From: Myxococcales bacterium
GTDB lineage: Bacteria; Myxococcota_A; Polyangia; Haliangiales; Haliangiaceae
Assembly: GCA_016716835.1 (NCBI GenBank)
Contig: JADJUW010000001.1
Span: 1,446,001-1,510,000 of the forward strand
Length of the DNA: 64,000 nucleotides
Direction of reading: 5' to 3'
This document shows, piece after piece, positions 1 through 10,703 of the stretch. The first letter of the stretch is position 1; each line of letters opens with the position of its first letter. The notes below the pieces were generated by a model. It had not been told where the DNA came from and did no database searches. It saw only the letters and a list, made by a program, of their open reading frames with translations. The translations under genes and the position numbers were made by a program.

Positions 1-1
1 G

Positions 2-892
2 CTGTGGCGTCGCGGGCTGAGCACGGCGTGGGGCTACGCAGGCGTGGTGCTGGCGACGTTTCTCATTCAGCTGCTCATTGCGAGTGGCGCGGGCTTTGTC
101 GCGGCGCAAATGCTCGCGGCGGCATTCTCGCGGCGGCCTTACTTCGACGCAGCCATCGACGGCGACGTAACGGCGTGGGCCCATCTCCTGGTCGCGCATC
201 TCGACGTGTTTCGCGGCATCCTGTGGGTGCCCCTGGCTGCGGCCATGCTGTGGGTGGCGCTCTCGTGGTTTCTTCGCGGCGGCGTGCTCCGCGTATTTGC
301 CGAACAGCCCGACGACCGCACCCGCACCATGGAGGCCTTTGCCCGCGGCGGTGCTTCAAATTTTTGGTCTTATGCGCGCCTTGGCCTCATGTCGTGGATT
401 CTCTACAGCTCAATTATTCTGCCGCTGCTGGGCATTGGCATCAGCCTGGTGCAGCACCCATTGGCGCAGACAACCTCGCTGCTCGCATGGTCTGGGTATC
501 TCTTGCTTGGCGCTGCGCCGGCGCTGGCGGCCGCGCTGCTCATCGACACCGCGACCGCGCTCGCCTCGGTCTTGCTGGACGCCGCGCCTGCTGGGGCCCC
601 GCGGCGCGCCTGGGCAAGTTTCGCGCTCGGCCTCTCCATTGTTTTCGCGCGGCCGCGCCTGCTGTTGCACGCCCTAACCGGCTGGCTCGCCATGCTGCTC
701 GTCGCCGGTGCCTATATGGCGATCTCGTTTGACAAGCCGATGCTCGGCGTCAAGGGCGCGCTGGTGCTTTGGTTTTTGCGCACCGCAACCAGCGGCTCGC
801 GACACTTTATTAAGCTGGCGATGATGGCAGGCCAGGCCGACGCGCTGCGCGTGGTGGCCGAGGCGCCGGCGCCGGCCTCCGCAAGTGCGTAG
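2..892 (+). CDS. Integral membrane protein, 5' end outside window
   Basis: The frame is open from base 2, so the gene starts upstream of the window; an internal GTG at 44 is only a fallback start. The visible 296 residues contain about five or six hydrophobic stretches, for example near the start (VLATFLIQLLIASGAG), around residues 75-90, 125-150, 165-185 and 225-240, separated by short charged loops. This suggests a polytopic inner-membrane protein. The tail is Ala/Pro-rich. I do not recognise the family and see no catalytic motif. It ends 4 bp before the convergent sugar-kinase gene, so there is no room for a terminator between them. Confidence 0.6.
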   Translation: MWRRGLSTAWGYAGVVLATFLIQLLIASGAGFVAAQMLAAAFSRRPYFDAAIDGDVTAWAHLLVAHLDVFRGILWVPLAAAMLWVALSWFLRGGVLRVFAEQPDDRTRTMEAFARGGASNFWSYARLGLMSWILYSSIILPLLGIGISLVQHPLAQTTSLLAWSGYLLLGAAPALAAALLIDTATALASVLLDAAPAGAPRRAWASFALGLSIVFARPRLLLHALTGWLAMLLVAGAYMAISFDKPMLGVKGALVLWFLRTATSGSRHFIKLAMMAGQADALRVVAEAPAPASASA

Positions 893-896
893 TCAG

Positions 897-1835
897 TTAA
901 AGCTCGACGCCGTCAAAGCGCATCAGCTCGGAAAACTGATGCACGCGCGACCGGACGGCTTCGGCGTTGAGACCTACGAGGCCGGCGACGCTAAATTGCT
1001 GAACCGCAAAGCTCGCCATGACGCTGCCAACGACCATCGCGCGCCGCATCGTAGCGAGATCGTCTTTGCCGGTGTAGGCCAGGTAGCCCATGAAACCGCC
1101 GGCGAAGCTGTCGCCCGCGCCGGTGGGGTCTTTGACATCGTCGAGCACCAAGGCCGGCATCGCAAAGGTGCCGTCGCGGTGAAAGAGCAACGCGCCTGCA
1201 TCGCCGCGCTTGATGATAACGGACGAGGGTCCCATCCCAAGGATGGCGCTCGCGGCCTTGCGCAGATTATGCTCACCGGCGAGCTGACGTGCCTCTTCAT
1301 CGTTGATGAGCAGCGCGTGGACCTTGCCGAGCAAGGCGACCAACTGCTCGCGCTGGCCGCTGATCCAGAAATTCATCGAATCGGCGGCGACGAAGCGTGG
1401 CTGCTTTACCTGGCGTACTACCTCGAGCTGGAGGGCAGGATGGATATTGCCTAAGAATACTAATTGGGCATCGATGTGTTGCGGATGCAGCTTGGGCGCA
1501 AAATCGGCGAACACGCCAAGCCGCGTGTCGAGCGTCTCGCGCGAGGCGAGGTCCGACGAATAACGCCCGACCCAATGAAACGTGTCGCCGGCCTTCTTCT
1601 CGATGCCCGAGACATCGACGCCCGCGGCGGCAAGGCTATCGAGATGCGCCTGCGGAAAGGCCTCGCCGACCACCGCGACGACCGACGCCTGCCCTGTAAA
1701 ATACGCCGCCGAGCGCGCGATGAACGACGCCGAGCCGCCGAGCTGATCGCGATGCCAGCCAAACGGACCGTCAATGTCATCAAACGCGACCGAACCGACG
1801 ACGAGAAGTTTTTGATTTGCCGAGGGACCAAACAT
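897..1835 (-). CDS. PfkB-family carbohydrate (ribokinase-like) kinase
   Basis: This 312-residue protein is the usual length for a ribokinase/PfkB-fold sugar or nucleoside kinase. The N-terminal substrate region has GGSASFIA at about 33-40. The C-terminal PfkB signature DPTGAGDSFAGGF begins at residue 236; its GAGD holds the catalytic-base Asp and the anion hole. The family transfers phosphate from ATP to a sugar, nucleoside or similar hydroxyl, and the substrate cannot be read from sequence. An AGGGG lies just before the ATG. It sits 37 bp downstream of the TPR gene of the Hsp70 set on the same strand and may be the last gene of that operon. Confidence 0.85.
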   Translation of the reverse strand: MFGPSANQKLLVVGSVAFDDIDGPFGWHRDQLGGSASFIARSAAYFTGQASVVAVVGEAFPQAHLDSLAAAGVDVSGIEKKAGDTFHWVGRYSSDLASRETLDTRLGVFADFAPKLHPQHIDAQLVFLGNIHPALQLEVVRQVKQPRFVAADSMNFWISGQREQLVALLGKVHALLINDEEARQLAGEHNLRKAASAILGMGPSSVIIKRGDAGALLFHRDGTFAMPALVLDDVKDPTGAGDSFAGGFMGYLAYTGKDDLATMRRAMVVGSVMASFAVQQFSVAGLVGLNAEAVRSRVHQFSELMRFDGVEL

Positions 1836-1872
1836 GCCCCTGCCTTACCAAATCCCGCGGCCAATTGCGCCG

Positions 1873-3627
1873 CTATTTACTGACAATTACGCCATCGGCA
1901 ACGAACCACGCCAGGTGGCGCAACGCCTCCAGCTGCGCCATCCCCGAAATATCAATGATCTCCTCAAACGTTGACATGCCATCGATGCGCGACAACAAGA
2001 AGGCCGCCCGCGGATCGATGGATTTGGCCATCACGGTTTCCATGCTGAGCGCGACGCTGGGCACGCGCTGCGGCGAGCCGGAGGTAATCGCTAAACATGG
2101 CTTGCAGGCGCGTGGCCTCGCCGTAGATGAGCTTTTGCGCGGTGGCGCTATCGGGTGATTCTCGAAAGGCCGCGTCGGCCGCCAAATGGCGAGCTCGGCG
2201 TTGCCCGGAAGCGTACTCCGTCTTCGAGCGCGCAAGCAGCCAGGTCACACGTTCGCGCGCGCGCTCGCGTCGCTGGTGAGATGCGCGGTCGCGCGCGCGA
2301 GGGCGGCAAGCAGCGCCCGTAAGGGCGTGAGGTCCGCAGCCTCGGGCGTGGCCTCCAGCGGCGGGCGCCTCGGTCAGGCCCGGGGCGCCAAAGAAATCTT
2401 CGTCCTCGCCCAGCGCTGGATCGGGAAACGCGCGTTTGGCCGAGCCCGCCTTGCCGTAGGTAGGCTCGACAAACGCGGGCTGCAAGGCCATGCCGGGCGC
2501 TAGCTCTAGCTCCATCTCGTAGTCGCCAAGATCGGCATCGTGCGACCCAGGGCGGGGAATCGAGCGATCGGGCGCGGGGGGCGGTGGCTCGGCCGACGCG
2601 TCGAGATCCATGCGGTGGTGATGTATGCGATCAAAGTCGCCAAAATCCATCTCGGCGGGCTCGCCAAAGTCAGGCGTGCTCCCAACGACGGCGTCAAAGC
2701 GCGCGGTCGGCGAAGGCTCGGGGAGCGCGGCTTGGGGAGCGGCATCGACATCGGCCCGGTGGGAAAATCTTCGACCGGCTCCGGCGCGTACTGCACTTCC
2801 GCGGTCGTGTCGCCGATCAGGGGATCATCGCTTGGCGCTAGGAGTGCCGCGGCGGTTGCCTCGAGCGTGGCTGACATGGGTGGCGCCGTGGGCCGCGAAA
2901 AACGGTCGGGCGATTCGACCTCATCGGCATGCAGGCGCGGCCGCAGGCTGCGCATGATCTCGGCCACGGGTGGCACGCTACCGGGCGCAAGGGTGTGGCG
3001 CGCGCCGCGCAGCCTTGCCTCGAGCATCGCCGCGTCTTCATCGCTGGCTTCGGGAAATACGGCAGGCCGCTCGCGGGTAGGAGGCGGCACGGTGATGCTG
3101 CCTCCGCCGGCATCTAGGTTACCGCCCTCGCCCGCGGGCGCATGTTGCGCTAGCTGCCGGGCGACGCCTGGGGCGTCGACCGTGGCGCTCGGCGCGAGAA
3201 ATTCATTTTCTTCGGGCAGCGGCGGTGGGGGCTCTGACGGCGACGCCGCGCCACGCGGATCGACGACGGCCGCGTAACCGGCGCCCATGTCGTCATCGAG
3301 AAACCAGCCGTCGTCGACGGTCGTGCGTTGATAGTTGGTCCCCATGCCGTCAACCGCCAACCCGGCGTTGCTGGTTTCGTCGGCGAACTCCATGCCATCC
3401 GAGCTCGCCTCGGCGACGGTCGGCTTGCGCAACACCTGATAGTTGCTAACGACGTAATCGACGTAGCCCATCGCGCGCGAGTCGCCTGGTGCCAAGGCCA
3501 AGGCTTCTTGCCACACCGCCAACGCCCCATCGACGTCGCCCCGCGCGTACATGTCTAGCCCGGCGGCGATCAGCTCATCAACTGGGCCGCCGTCGGAAGA
3601 GGATGAGCTAGCTGCGCGACGCGCCAC
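1873..3627 (-). pseudogene. TPR protein with C-terminal 'LSRIDG' module, broken by six single-base indels
   Basis: The N-terminus (MARRAASSSSSDGGPVDEL, then a TPR-like helix pair DVDGALAVWQEALAL) starts 3 bp after the Hsp70 stop. Reading on requires frame changes near 2760, 2355, 2250, 2205, 2183 and 2081. By my reconstruction these alternate deletion and insertion and sum to zero. The joined product would be about 584 residues: TPR N-terminus, a long acidic Pro-rich linker, a helical segment (WLLARSKTEYASG, then AFRESPDSATAQKLIYG), and a final module IDPRAAFLLSRIDGMSTFEE. The same module type occurs in the J-protein encoded upstream in this operon. All pieces remain protein-like, so either decay is very recent or the assembly has errors here. 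No function is known to me; a chaperone-partner role is inference from context. Confidence 0.7.
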
Positions 3628-3630
3628 TCA

Positions 3631-5466
<1,836 letters not shown>

Positions 5467-5512
5467 GCCGGATAGTATTGTCACCCGATTAGTACGGGCT
5501 GCGCTAGTTTTG

Positions 5513-5527
5513 CGCCGATATTCGGCG
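5513..5527. promoter_or_regulatory. 15-bp palindrome between J-protein and Hsp70 genes
   Basis: CGCCGATATTCGGCG is a perfect 6-bp inverted repeat around TAT in the 111-nt gap upstream of the Hsp70 start. It could be an operator or a small stem-loop. I see no CIRCE or HrcA-type element. Confidence 0.25.
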
Positions 5528-5577
5528 AGCGAGCGCGCTCACCCGCGCGTAGGTGCGAGGCGTACATATATACCCGA

Positions 5578-6873
5578 TTAGCTATTTAGGAGGCGCTGCA
5601 CCTGCTGCAGATCGTTGCGCAGCTCGCCGCCGAGCACGTCGTTCTCGCTGCGCATGGCCATCGCCATCACCAGCACCTCTTCGGCCTCGGCGAGCTTGCC
5701 GCCATCGCGAAAGGCCTGCGCCAGCAAACGCTGCATCGAAACGTCCGCGGGATCGACGGCGACGCCCTTGCGCGCAAACTCCTCGGCCGACGCGACCTGC
5801 CCGGCGGTCAGCGCGCACATGGCGGCGCGGCGCAGGTATTTTGCGGTCGGCGTCAGGCGCACGGCGGCGCGAAATAAGTTAAGCGCGCCCGCGGCATCGC
5901 CTGCGATCTCGGTTTGGCAGGCACGCTCGTAAAGCTCGGCGGCATGCTCGCTTGCGCTTTGCGCCGCGCCCGAGGTGGTGCCCTGCGCCAACGCCCCGCT
6001 GCCCGCGGGCCCTTCATAGGCGCGCGAGATCGCGACGAAGACGACGCTTAGATGAGTCGCGAACTCGCCAAGTTGTTTGCCGTAGTAGCGATCAGGATGC
6101 AGCTCCTTGGAGAGCCTAAAAAACGCGCGCTTGATATCTTGCTTGCTCGCGTCGGGCGCAACGCCCAAGAGCGCGAAGCGATTGCCTTGGCCAACCAGCC
6201 GCAGGTAGCGCAGGATAAGCGCGCGCTGCTCCATCGACAGCTCATTGGGTTCGCGAAACGCTGCGAGTTCCTTGGCCGTCCACGGCTCGCCCTCGGCGGG
6301 CGGGATGGTGGTGTTTGGCAGCTCAGGCCCACGCATGGTGGGGGTGTCAAACTTCGCGATGGGCAGATCGGCCGACGGCAGCGCCGAGCGCGGCATGTTG
6401 GTGCTGACGGTGCGACTGACGTGCACGCCCTTGGCGGTGGCGGTGCGCGGGACCGATGGGGTTGACGATGAGGCGACCGATGGCGTCGCCGTGCGAGGCA
6501 CCGCCGCCGCAGGCGTCGCCGTGCGCGGTACCGCCGCCGCAGGCGTCGCGGTGCGCGGCCTGGACGCCGCCGGCGTGGCCGTGCGCGGCGCATTTGGCGG
6601 AGGCATCGTCGTGGAGGCCGAGGCGACTTCTCCCGGCAACAAGATCGCCCTCATCTGGCGCAGCTTCAAAATGATCGCAATCGACTCGTCGGCGGGAAAA
6701 CCCGTCATCAAGATCAGATCTTTCAACGTCGTCGTGCCATCGAAGCGCGACAGCACGTAAAAATCCTGGCTCGACAGCGCGGGCGTTGCCTCCATCGGAT
6801 TAAATACCGGATTGGGAACGAGCCTAAGCGACGTCGCGCCGATGCCGGGGATTTCTGCGGGCACAGCTGCCAT
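5578..6873 (-). CDS. J-domain protein with N-terminal 'LSRFDG' module, RTATP repeats and TPR tail
   Basis: This 431-residue protein has four parts. Residues 31-80 form a helical module (DFYVLSRFDGTTTLKDLI ... ILLPGE) of the same type as the end of the TPR protein in this operon. Residues 96-145 are low-complexity with repeats of PRTATPAAAV and PRTATP. Residues 230-285 are a J-domain with the Hsp70-stimulating HPD at 259-261 (KELHPDRYYG) in an otherwise normal helix II-III context. Residues 310-425 are TPR-like helices (AELYERACQTEIAGDAAGAL). J-domains activate Hsp70 ATPase, so the adjacent Hsp70 is the obvious partner. Start ATG at 6873; a TATAAT lies only about 12 nt upstream, so the leader would be very short. 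Confidence 0.85.
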   Translation of the reverse strand: MAAVPAEIPGIGATSLRLVPNPVFNPMEATPALSSQDFYVLSRFDGTTTLKDLILMTGFPADESIAIILKLRQMRAILLPGEVASASTTMPPPNAPRTATPAASRPRTATPAAAVPRTATPAAAVPRTATPSVASSSTPSVPRTATAKGVHVSRTVSTNMPRSALPSADLPIAKFDTPTMRGPELPNTTIPPAEGEPWTAKELAAFREPNELSMEQRALILRYLRLVGQGNRFALLGVAPDASKQDIKRAFFRLSKELHPDRYYGKQLGEFATHLSVVFVAISRAYEGPAGSGALAQGTTSGAAQSASEHAAELYERACQTEIAGDAAGALNLFRAAVRLTPTAKYLRRAAMCALTAGQVASAEEFARKGVAVDPADVSMQRLLAQAFRDGGKLAEAEEVLVMAMAMRSENDVLGGELRNDLQQVQRLLNS

Positions 6874-6885
6874 GAATGCTCGTCT

Positions 6886-6916
6886 ATTATACCCAGGCTA
6901 GGGCGCTGGGGTGCAA
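6886..6916 (-). promoter_or_regulatory. Sigma70-type promoter for the J-protein/Hsp70 operon
   Basis: On the minus strand, TTGCAC (6916-6911) is followed after 19 bp by a perfect TATAAT (6891-6886). The spacer is longer than the ideal 17. The expected start site is about 6 nt before the ATG at 6873, so the transcript would be nearly leaderless and no Shine-Dalgarno is visible. Confidence 0.5.
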
Positions 6917-6926
6917 GTCGCCTTCG

Positions 6927-7859
6927 CTACGAAGACATCAAATACCAAAGTATGGCTTTTTGCGCATGTAGGCGCATCTCGGCTTGGTCCCACACGTGGG
7001 ACTGTTTGCCATCAATGACCTCGGCGGCAATTTCCTCGCCTCGATGCGCGGGCAGGCAATGCAGCACCATGGCGTCCGGCGCCGCCGTGCGCAACAATGG
7101 CTCATCGATGAGATAGCCCGCAAACGCCTTGGCCCGCGCGGCCGTCTCGGCCTCCTGCCCCATCGAGGTCCAAACGTCGGTCGAGATGACGTCGGCGCCC
7201 GCCACGGCGGCTTTTGGCGAGGCGACCATAGAGATGCTGCCGCGACCCAAGGCGGCTTGCGCCGCCTGCGCCGCCGCCAAGATGGCTGGCTTTGGCCGAT
7301 AGCCCTCAGGACACGCCAGCACCAAATGCAAGCCAAACACCCCCGCCGCCTCGATCCACGAATGCGCCATGTTATTGCCATCGCCCACCCACGCGTACTT
7401 CGGCGCGGTGAGGTCGCCCTTTGCCTGCAACACCGTCAGCAAGTCCGCCGCGAGCTGGCAGGGGTGGTGATCGTCGGTCAACATGTTGATGACCGGAATG
7501 GTGCTGTGGCGCGCAAATTCCTCGACGCGCTCGTGACCAAACGTGCGGATGCCGCAGCCATGCGCATAGCGCGAAATGACCCGCGCGGTGTCGGCAATGG
7601 GTTCGCCGCGCCCGAGCTGGGTATCGTGCTTGCCAAGCACGACGGGATAGCCGCCGAGCTCGTGGACGCCGATCTCAAACGATAGGCGGGTGCGCATCAA
7701 GGCCTTCTCAAAAATCAGCACAACGCTTTTGCCGGCCAAGGGGCGTTCGTGATCGCCGCGCGTGGCGAGATACGTCTGGGCCTTGGCCAAGACCTGCGGC
7801 CAGTCGCTGCGCGGGATATCGCTCAGCGTGAGAAAGTGTTTGGGGGCGGCCCGGCTCAT
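6927..7859 (-). CDS. argF: Ornithine carbamoyltransferase
   Basis: The enzyme makes citrulline from ornithine and carbamoyl phosphate in cytosolic arginine synthesis. The 310-residue length is normal. Family motifs are HHPCQLAADLLTV (131-143), DVWTSMGQE (228-236) and HCLPAHRGEE (267-276, with the catalytic Cys and ornithine-binding region). The carbamoyl-phosphate loop is odd: canonical STRTR reads LMRTR here (residues 54-58, KALMRTRLSFE), which loses the Ser and first Thr but keeps both Arg and the second Thr. The gene overlaps argD by 4 nt and is the last of argB-argD-argF. An N-acyl-ornithine carbamoyltransferase is the alternative, but the HCLPAHRGEE region favours OTC. Confidence 0.9.
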   Translation of the reverse strand: MSRAAPKHFLTLSDIPRSDWPQVLAKAQTYLATRGDHERPLAGKSVVLIFEKALMRTRLSFEIGVHELGGYPVVLGKHDTQLGRGEPIADTARVISRYAHGCGIRTFGHERVEEFARHSTIPVINMLTDDHHPCQLAADLLTVLQAKGDLTAPKYAWVGDGNNMAHSWIEAAGVFGLHLVLACPEGYRPKPAILAAAQAAQAALGRGSISMVASPKAAVAGADVISTDVWTSMGQEAETAARAKAFAGYLIDEPLLRTAAPDAMVLHCLPAHRGEEIAAEVIDGKQSHVWDQAEMRLHAQKAILWYLMSS

Positions 7860-9079
7860 GCTACGTGCACCTCCGCTAGCACCGCGGTCAAGATGACTAG
7901 CGCGTCATCGATCTGGGCGCGCGTAATAATGAGCGGCGGCACGAAGCGCACCACGTTGCTGCCGGCCATTGAGAGCAAGAGCCCACGCTCGCGACACGCC
8001 GCCGTAATCGTAGCCGGCGGCACCGTCACGACCAGGCCACGCAGCAGTCCTCGGCCGCGCGCCTCCGTAACGAGGCCAGGAAATTTCCCCGCGAGTTCGC
8101 TCAGGCGTTCGCCGAGATACGCCCCCATAGCCGCGGCGTTCGCGAGCAGGCCCTCGCCTTCTATAATGTTAAATACCGCGACGGCCGCGGCGCAGGCCAA
8201 CGGGTTGCCGCCAAAGGTTGTCGCATGCGGCACGATGCCATTTTCGCCCAGCGCCAGGCCACGCGCCGCACGTTCGCTGGCCGCGATCGCGCCGATCGGC
8301 ACGCCGCCGCCCAGGCCCTTGGCCAGCGTCATGACGTCTGGCGCCACGTTGTCGGCTTGATAACCAAACCACGTGCCGGTGCGCCCCATGCCGGTCTGCA
8401 CCTCGTCAAAAATCAGCAGCGTGCCGGTGCGATCGCAGATCGCGCGCAAGGCGGCGAGGTAGCCGGGTGGCGCGACAACTACCCCGCCTTCGGCCTGCAC
8501 GGGCTCGACAATGATCGCGCAGGCATCGGCGGCGCTAAGCGCGCGCTCGGCGGCCGCCACGTCGCCGTAGTTGATAAATTCGACGGGACCAAAGAGCGGC
8601 CCAAAGCCATCGCGATACTTGACCTGGCCGGTAATCGAGACCGTGCCGATGGAGCGGCCGTGAAACGCGCCATTGGTCGCGACGATTTTGATCCTCGCCG
8701 GCTGGCCCGCTACCTCGCTTTGATAGCGCCGGGCTAGCTTGAGCGCGGCCTCGTTGGCCTCGGCGCCGGAATTGCAAAAAAAGACCCGATCGGCAAAGCT
8801 GTGGCGCACGATGGCGTCGGCCGCCAACACCTGCGGCGCATTAAAGTACAAGTTGGAGACGTGCAGCAGCTCACCAGCTTGCTGGCGCAGCGCCGCGGTG
8901 AGTCCCGGATGGGCATGCCCAAGGGCGCACACCGCGATGCCTGCGGTCATATCGAGATAGCGCTTGCCCGCGGCATCCCACAAATAGGCGCCCTCCCCGC
9001 GCTGCATCACCACGGGCTGCTGGCGATAATTCCTGATGAGCACGCGACCGGCTAGTTCAATAATTTCTGTTTGGTTCAT
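7856..9079 (-). CDS. argD: Acetylornithine aminotransferase
   Basis: This class III PLP aminotransferase of 407 residues converts N-acetylglutamate semialdehyde to N-acetylornithine. Visible are the phosphate-binding FCNSGAEANEAALKLAR (from residue 101), the GAFHGRSIGTVSITG region, the cofactor-ring Asp in IFDEVQTGMGRTG, and the Schiff-base Lys254 in TLAKGLGGG. The stop overlaps the argF start by 4 nt and argB ends 17 bp upstream, so the three genes form one transcription unit. ArgD enzymes often also act on succinyl-diaminopimelate, which cannot be judged here. Confidence 0.94.
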   Translation of the reverse strand: MNQTEIIELAGRVLIRNYRQQPVVMQRGEGAYLWDAAGKRYLDMTAGIAVCALGHAHPGLTAALRQQAGELLHVSNLYFNAPQVLAADAIVRHSFADRVFFCNSGAEANEAALKLARRYQSEVAGQPARIKIVATNGAFHGRSIGTVSITGQVKYRDGFGPLFGPVEFINYGDVAAAERALSAADACAIIVEPVQAEGGVVVAPPGYLAALRAICDRTGTLLIFDEVQTGMGRTGTWFGYQADNVAPDVMTLAKGLGGGVPIGAIAASERAARGLALGENGIVPHATTFGGNPLACAAAVAVFNIIEGEGLLANAAAMGAYLGERLSELAGKFPGLVTEARGRGLLRGLVVTVPPATITAACRERGLLLSMAGSNVVRFVPPLIITRAQIDDALVILTAVLAEVHVA

Positions 9080-9095
9080 GATGCCTCACAACGCC

Positions 9096-9879
9096 TTACG
9101 CGTACTTAGATACTATGGTGCCCGCCGCGCGCCCCTGCAGCGCCGCCGCGAGCGCGCCTGGCTCACGGCCATCGAGAATGGCAACGTTCGCGACGCCGCG
9201 CCGCATCGCCGATAACGCAAATTCAACCTTGGGGATCATGCCACCTGAAATAGTGCCGGTAGCCATGAGCTCGCTTGCCCGGGGCGCGCTCAGGCGTTCG
9301 ATGACCTTGCCGTCTTCGCCTAGCACGCCCGGGGTATCGGTGAGCAGCAACAAGCGATCGGCGGCAAGCCGCGATCGCCAACTCCGCCGCAAAGACATCG
9401 GCATTGACGTTGAGCGGCGTGCCGTCGGCCGCCAACGCAATGCTCGAGACCACGGGAATGTAGGCCGGCATCAGCTGGCGGATAATAGCCACGTCAAACG
9501 TCATTTCGTCCGCGACCAGGCCAAGGGCGCCCGAGGTCACACGACCGCGGCAAAGCGCACCGTCACCTCCATGCAGGCCAATGGCGCGCCCACCGGCGGC
9601 GGCAATGCCGCGGACCAGCGCCGGGCCGATTTGACCGCACAGCACCATGGCGGCGACGTCGAGCGTTCGCTCATCGGTCACACGCTGGCCGTCGCGAAAC
9701 ACGGGCTCGATGCCGAGCTCGGCCAGCAGGGTCGAAATCTGCTTGCCACCACCGTGAGCGACCACGAGGTGCGCCCCGGCTCGCGCGCATGCGGCCACGT
9801 CGCGACAAAACTGATCGCGCAGTTGCGGCGTCTCTAAGCTCGCGCCTCCTATCTTAACGACAACGAGCTCGGCCGCCAC
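9096..9879 (-). CDS. argB: Acetylglutamate kinase, split by a +1 frameshift
   Basis: The enzyme phosphorylates N-acetylglutamate, the second step of arginine synthesis. The first part (VVKIGGASLETPQLRDQF, VVAHGGGKQISTLLAELG, NVNADVFAAELAIAA) and the second part (LLLLTDTPGVLGEDGKVI, TISGGMIPKVEFALSAM) are both typical of the amino-acid kinase fold but lie in different frames. The junction is near 9370; removing one G from a GG pair on the minus strand restores a continuous product of about 260 residues, the normal length. All substrate and ATP motifs survive on both sides. Assembly error is likely, and real inactivation would cause arginine auxotrophy. Confidence 0.85.
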
Positions 9880-9909
9880 GGCGCACTGTACCCCAAGCCG
9901 ACCCGCGGT

Positions 9910-10557
9910 TCAAATATCGCCCTGCAGCATGGCCTCAACCAGCGCCATGTCGATCGGCTTGGTCATGTGAGCATCAAAGCCGGCCGCCAGCGCGGCAAGC
10001 CGATCGCTTTCTTGGCCATGCCCGGTCATGGCGACGAGATGTACCTCGTGCGCAACGGCCGCGCGCGCGCGTCGCGCCACCTCGTAGCCGTCGATGTCCG
10101 GCAGGCTGATGTCGATGATCGCGACATCTGGTCTTTCGGCAATAATCAAGGCGACGCCGTCGAGGCCGCTGCGCGCCGACTTGACATGGTGGCCGCGGCG
10201 CATCAGCACGTCGACAAAGAGCTCGCGAAGATCATCGTCATCGTCAATGAGCACGATGGCGCGCGCGACCGCGGTGGCCACCGCCACGGGAGCGATCGCC
10301 GTCGCCAGCGCAGGCGTGGCGGCCGCGCGGCCTTTGAGAAACCGATCCAATTCGTCAACCAGGCCGCGCAAGGCGCTCGCATCGCGATGCCTGGCCGCTA
10401 GCTCGATGCCGGCGCCAAGATCAGAAATCGCCTGGAAGCCAAAGCTCGCGCCAAACGTTGCGCCATTTCTTTCGTAATTCGGTTCGGCACTGGCGGCGCC
10501 GTGGAGCGCAATCGGCAGCATGGCCGCCGTTGCCAGGACAAGAATTTGTTTTGACAT
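9910..10557 (-). CDS. Response-regulator receiver protein with unusual N-terminus
   Basis: The C-terminal ~120 residues are a complete receiver domain: acidic cluster IVLIDDDDDLREL, phospho-acceptor Asp in VAIIDISLPDIDG, conserved Thr in LVAMTGHGQ and Lys in HMTKPIDM. There is no output domain. The N-terminus is odd: MSKQILVLATAAMLPIALHG followed by AASA resembles a signal peptide. Next comes a segment (GASFGFQAISDLGAGIEL, then DASALRGLVDELDRFL) resembling the second half of an HPt domain without its phosphorylatable His. A longer start at 10587 is possible. It lies 30 bp upstream of argB and downstream of the NtrC-like regulator. A receiver would not work if exported, so the start or the upstream sequence may be rearranged. 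Confidence 0.75.
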   Translation of the reverse strand: MSKQILVLATAAMLPIALHGAASAEPNYERNGATFGASFGFQAISDLGAGIELAARHRDASALRGLVDELDRFLKGRAAATPALATAIAPVAVATAVARAIVLIDDDDDLRELFVDVLMRRGHHVKSARSGLDGVALIIAERPDVAIIDISLPDIDGYEVARRARAAVAHEVHLVAMTGHGQESDRLAALAAGFDAHMTKPIDMALVEAMLQGDI

Positions 10558-10703
10558 AGTCGCCAGACGTTGCACGTCGCGTGCCACATCGCGCGCGCAG
10601 CAAACCCCGGCTGGGGCCTACGATCACGCCGTGGCAGCAGGGATTCGTGGACGGTTCCGCCCACCCTGAGCCCTAGCGCCCAATGCGGCCTGAAGCCTGT
10701 GCC

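Noticed and set aside
7749..8360. Long plus-strand ORFs opposite argD, topA, dnaK, lon and mrdA
   Set aside because: They are mirror frames of well-supported minus- or plus-strand genes in GC-rich DNA, with Arg/Ala/Pro-heavy composition and no recognisable domains.
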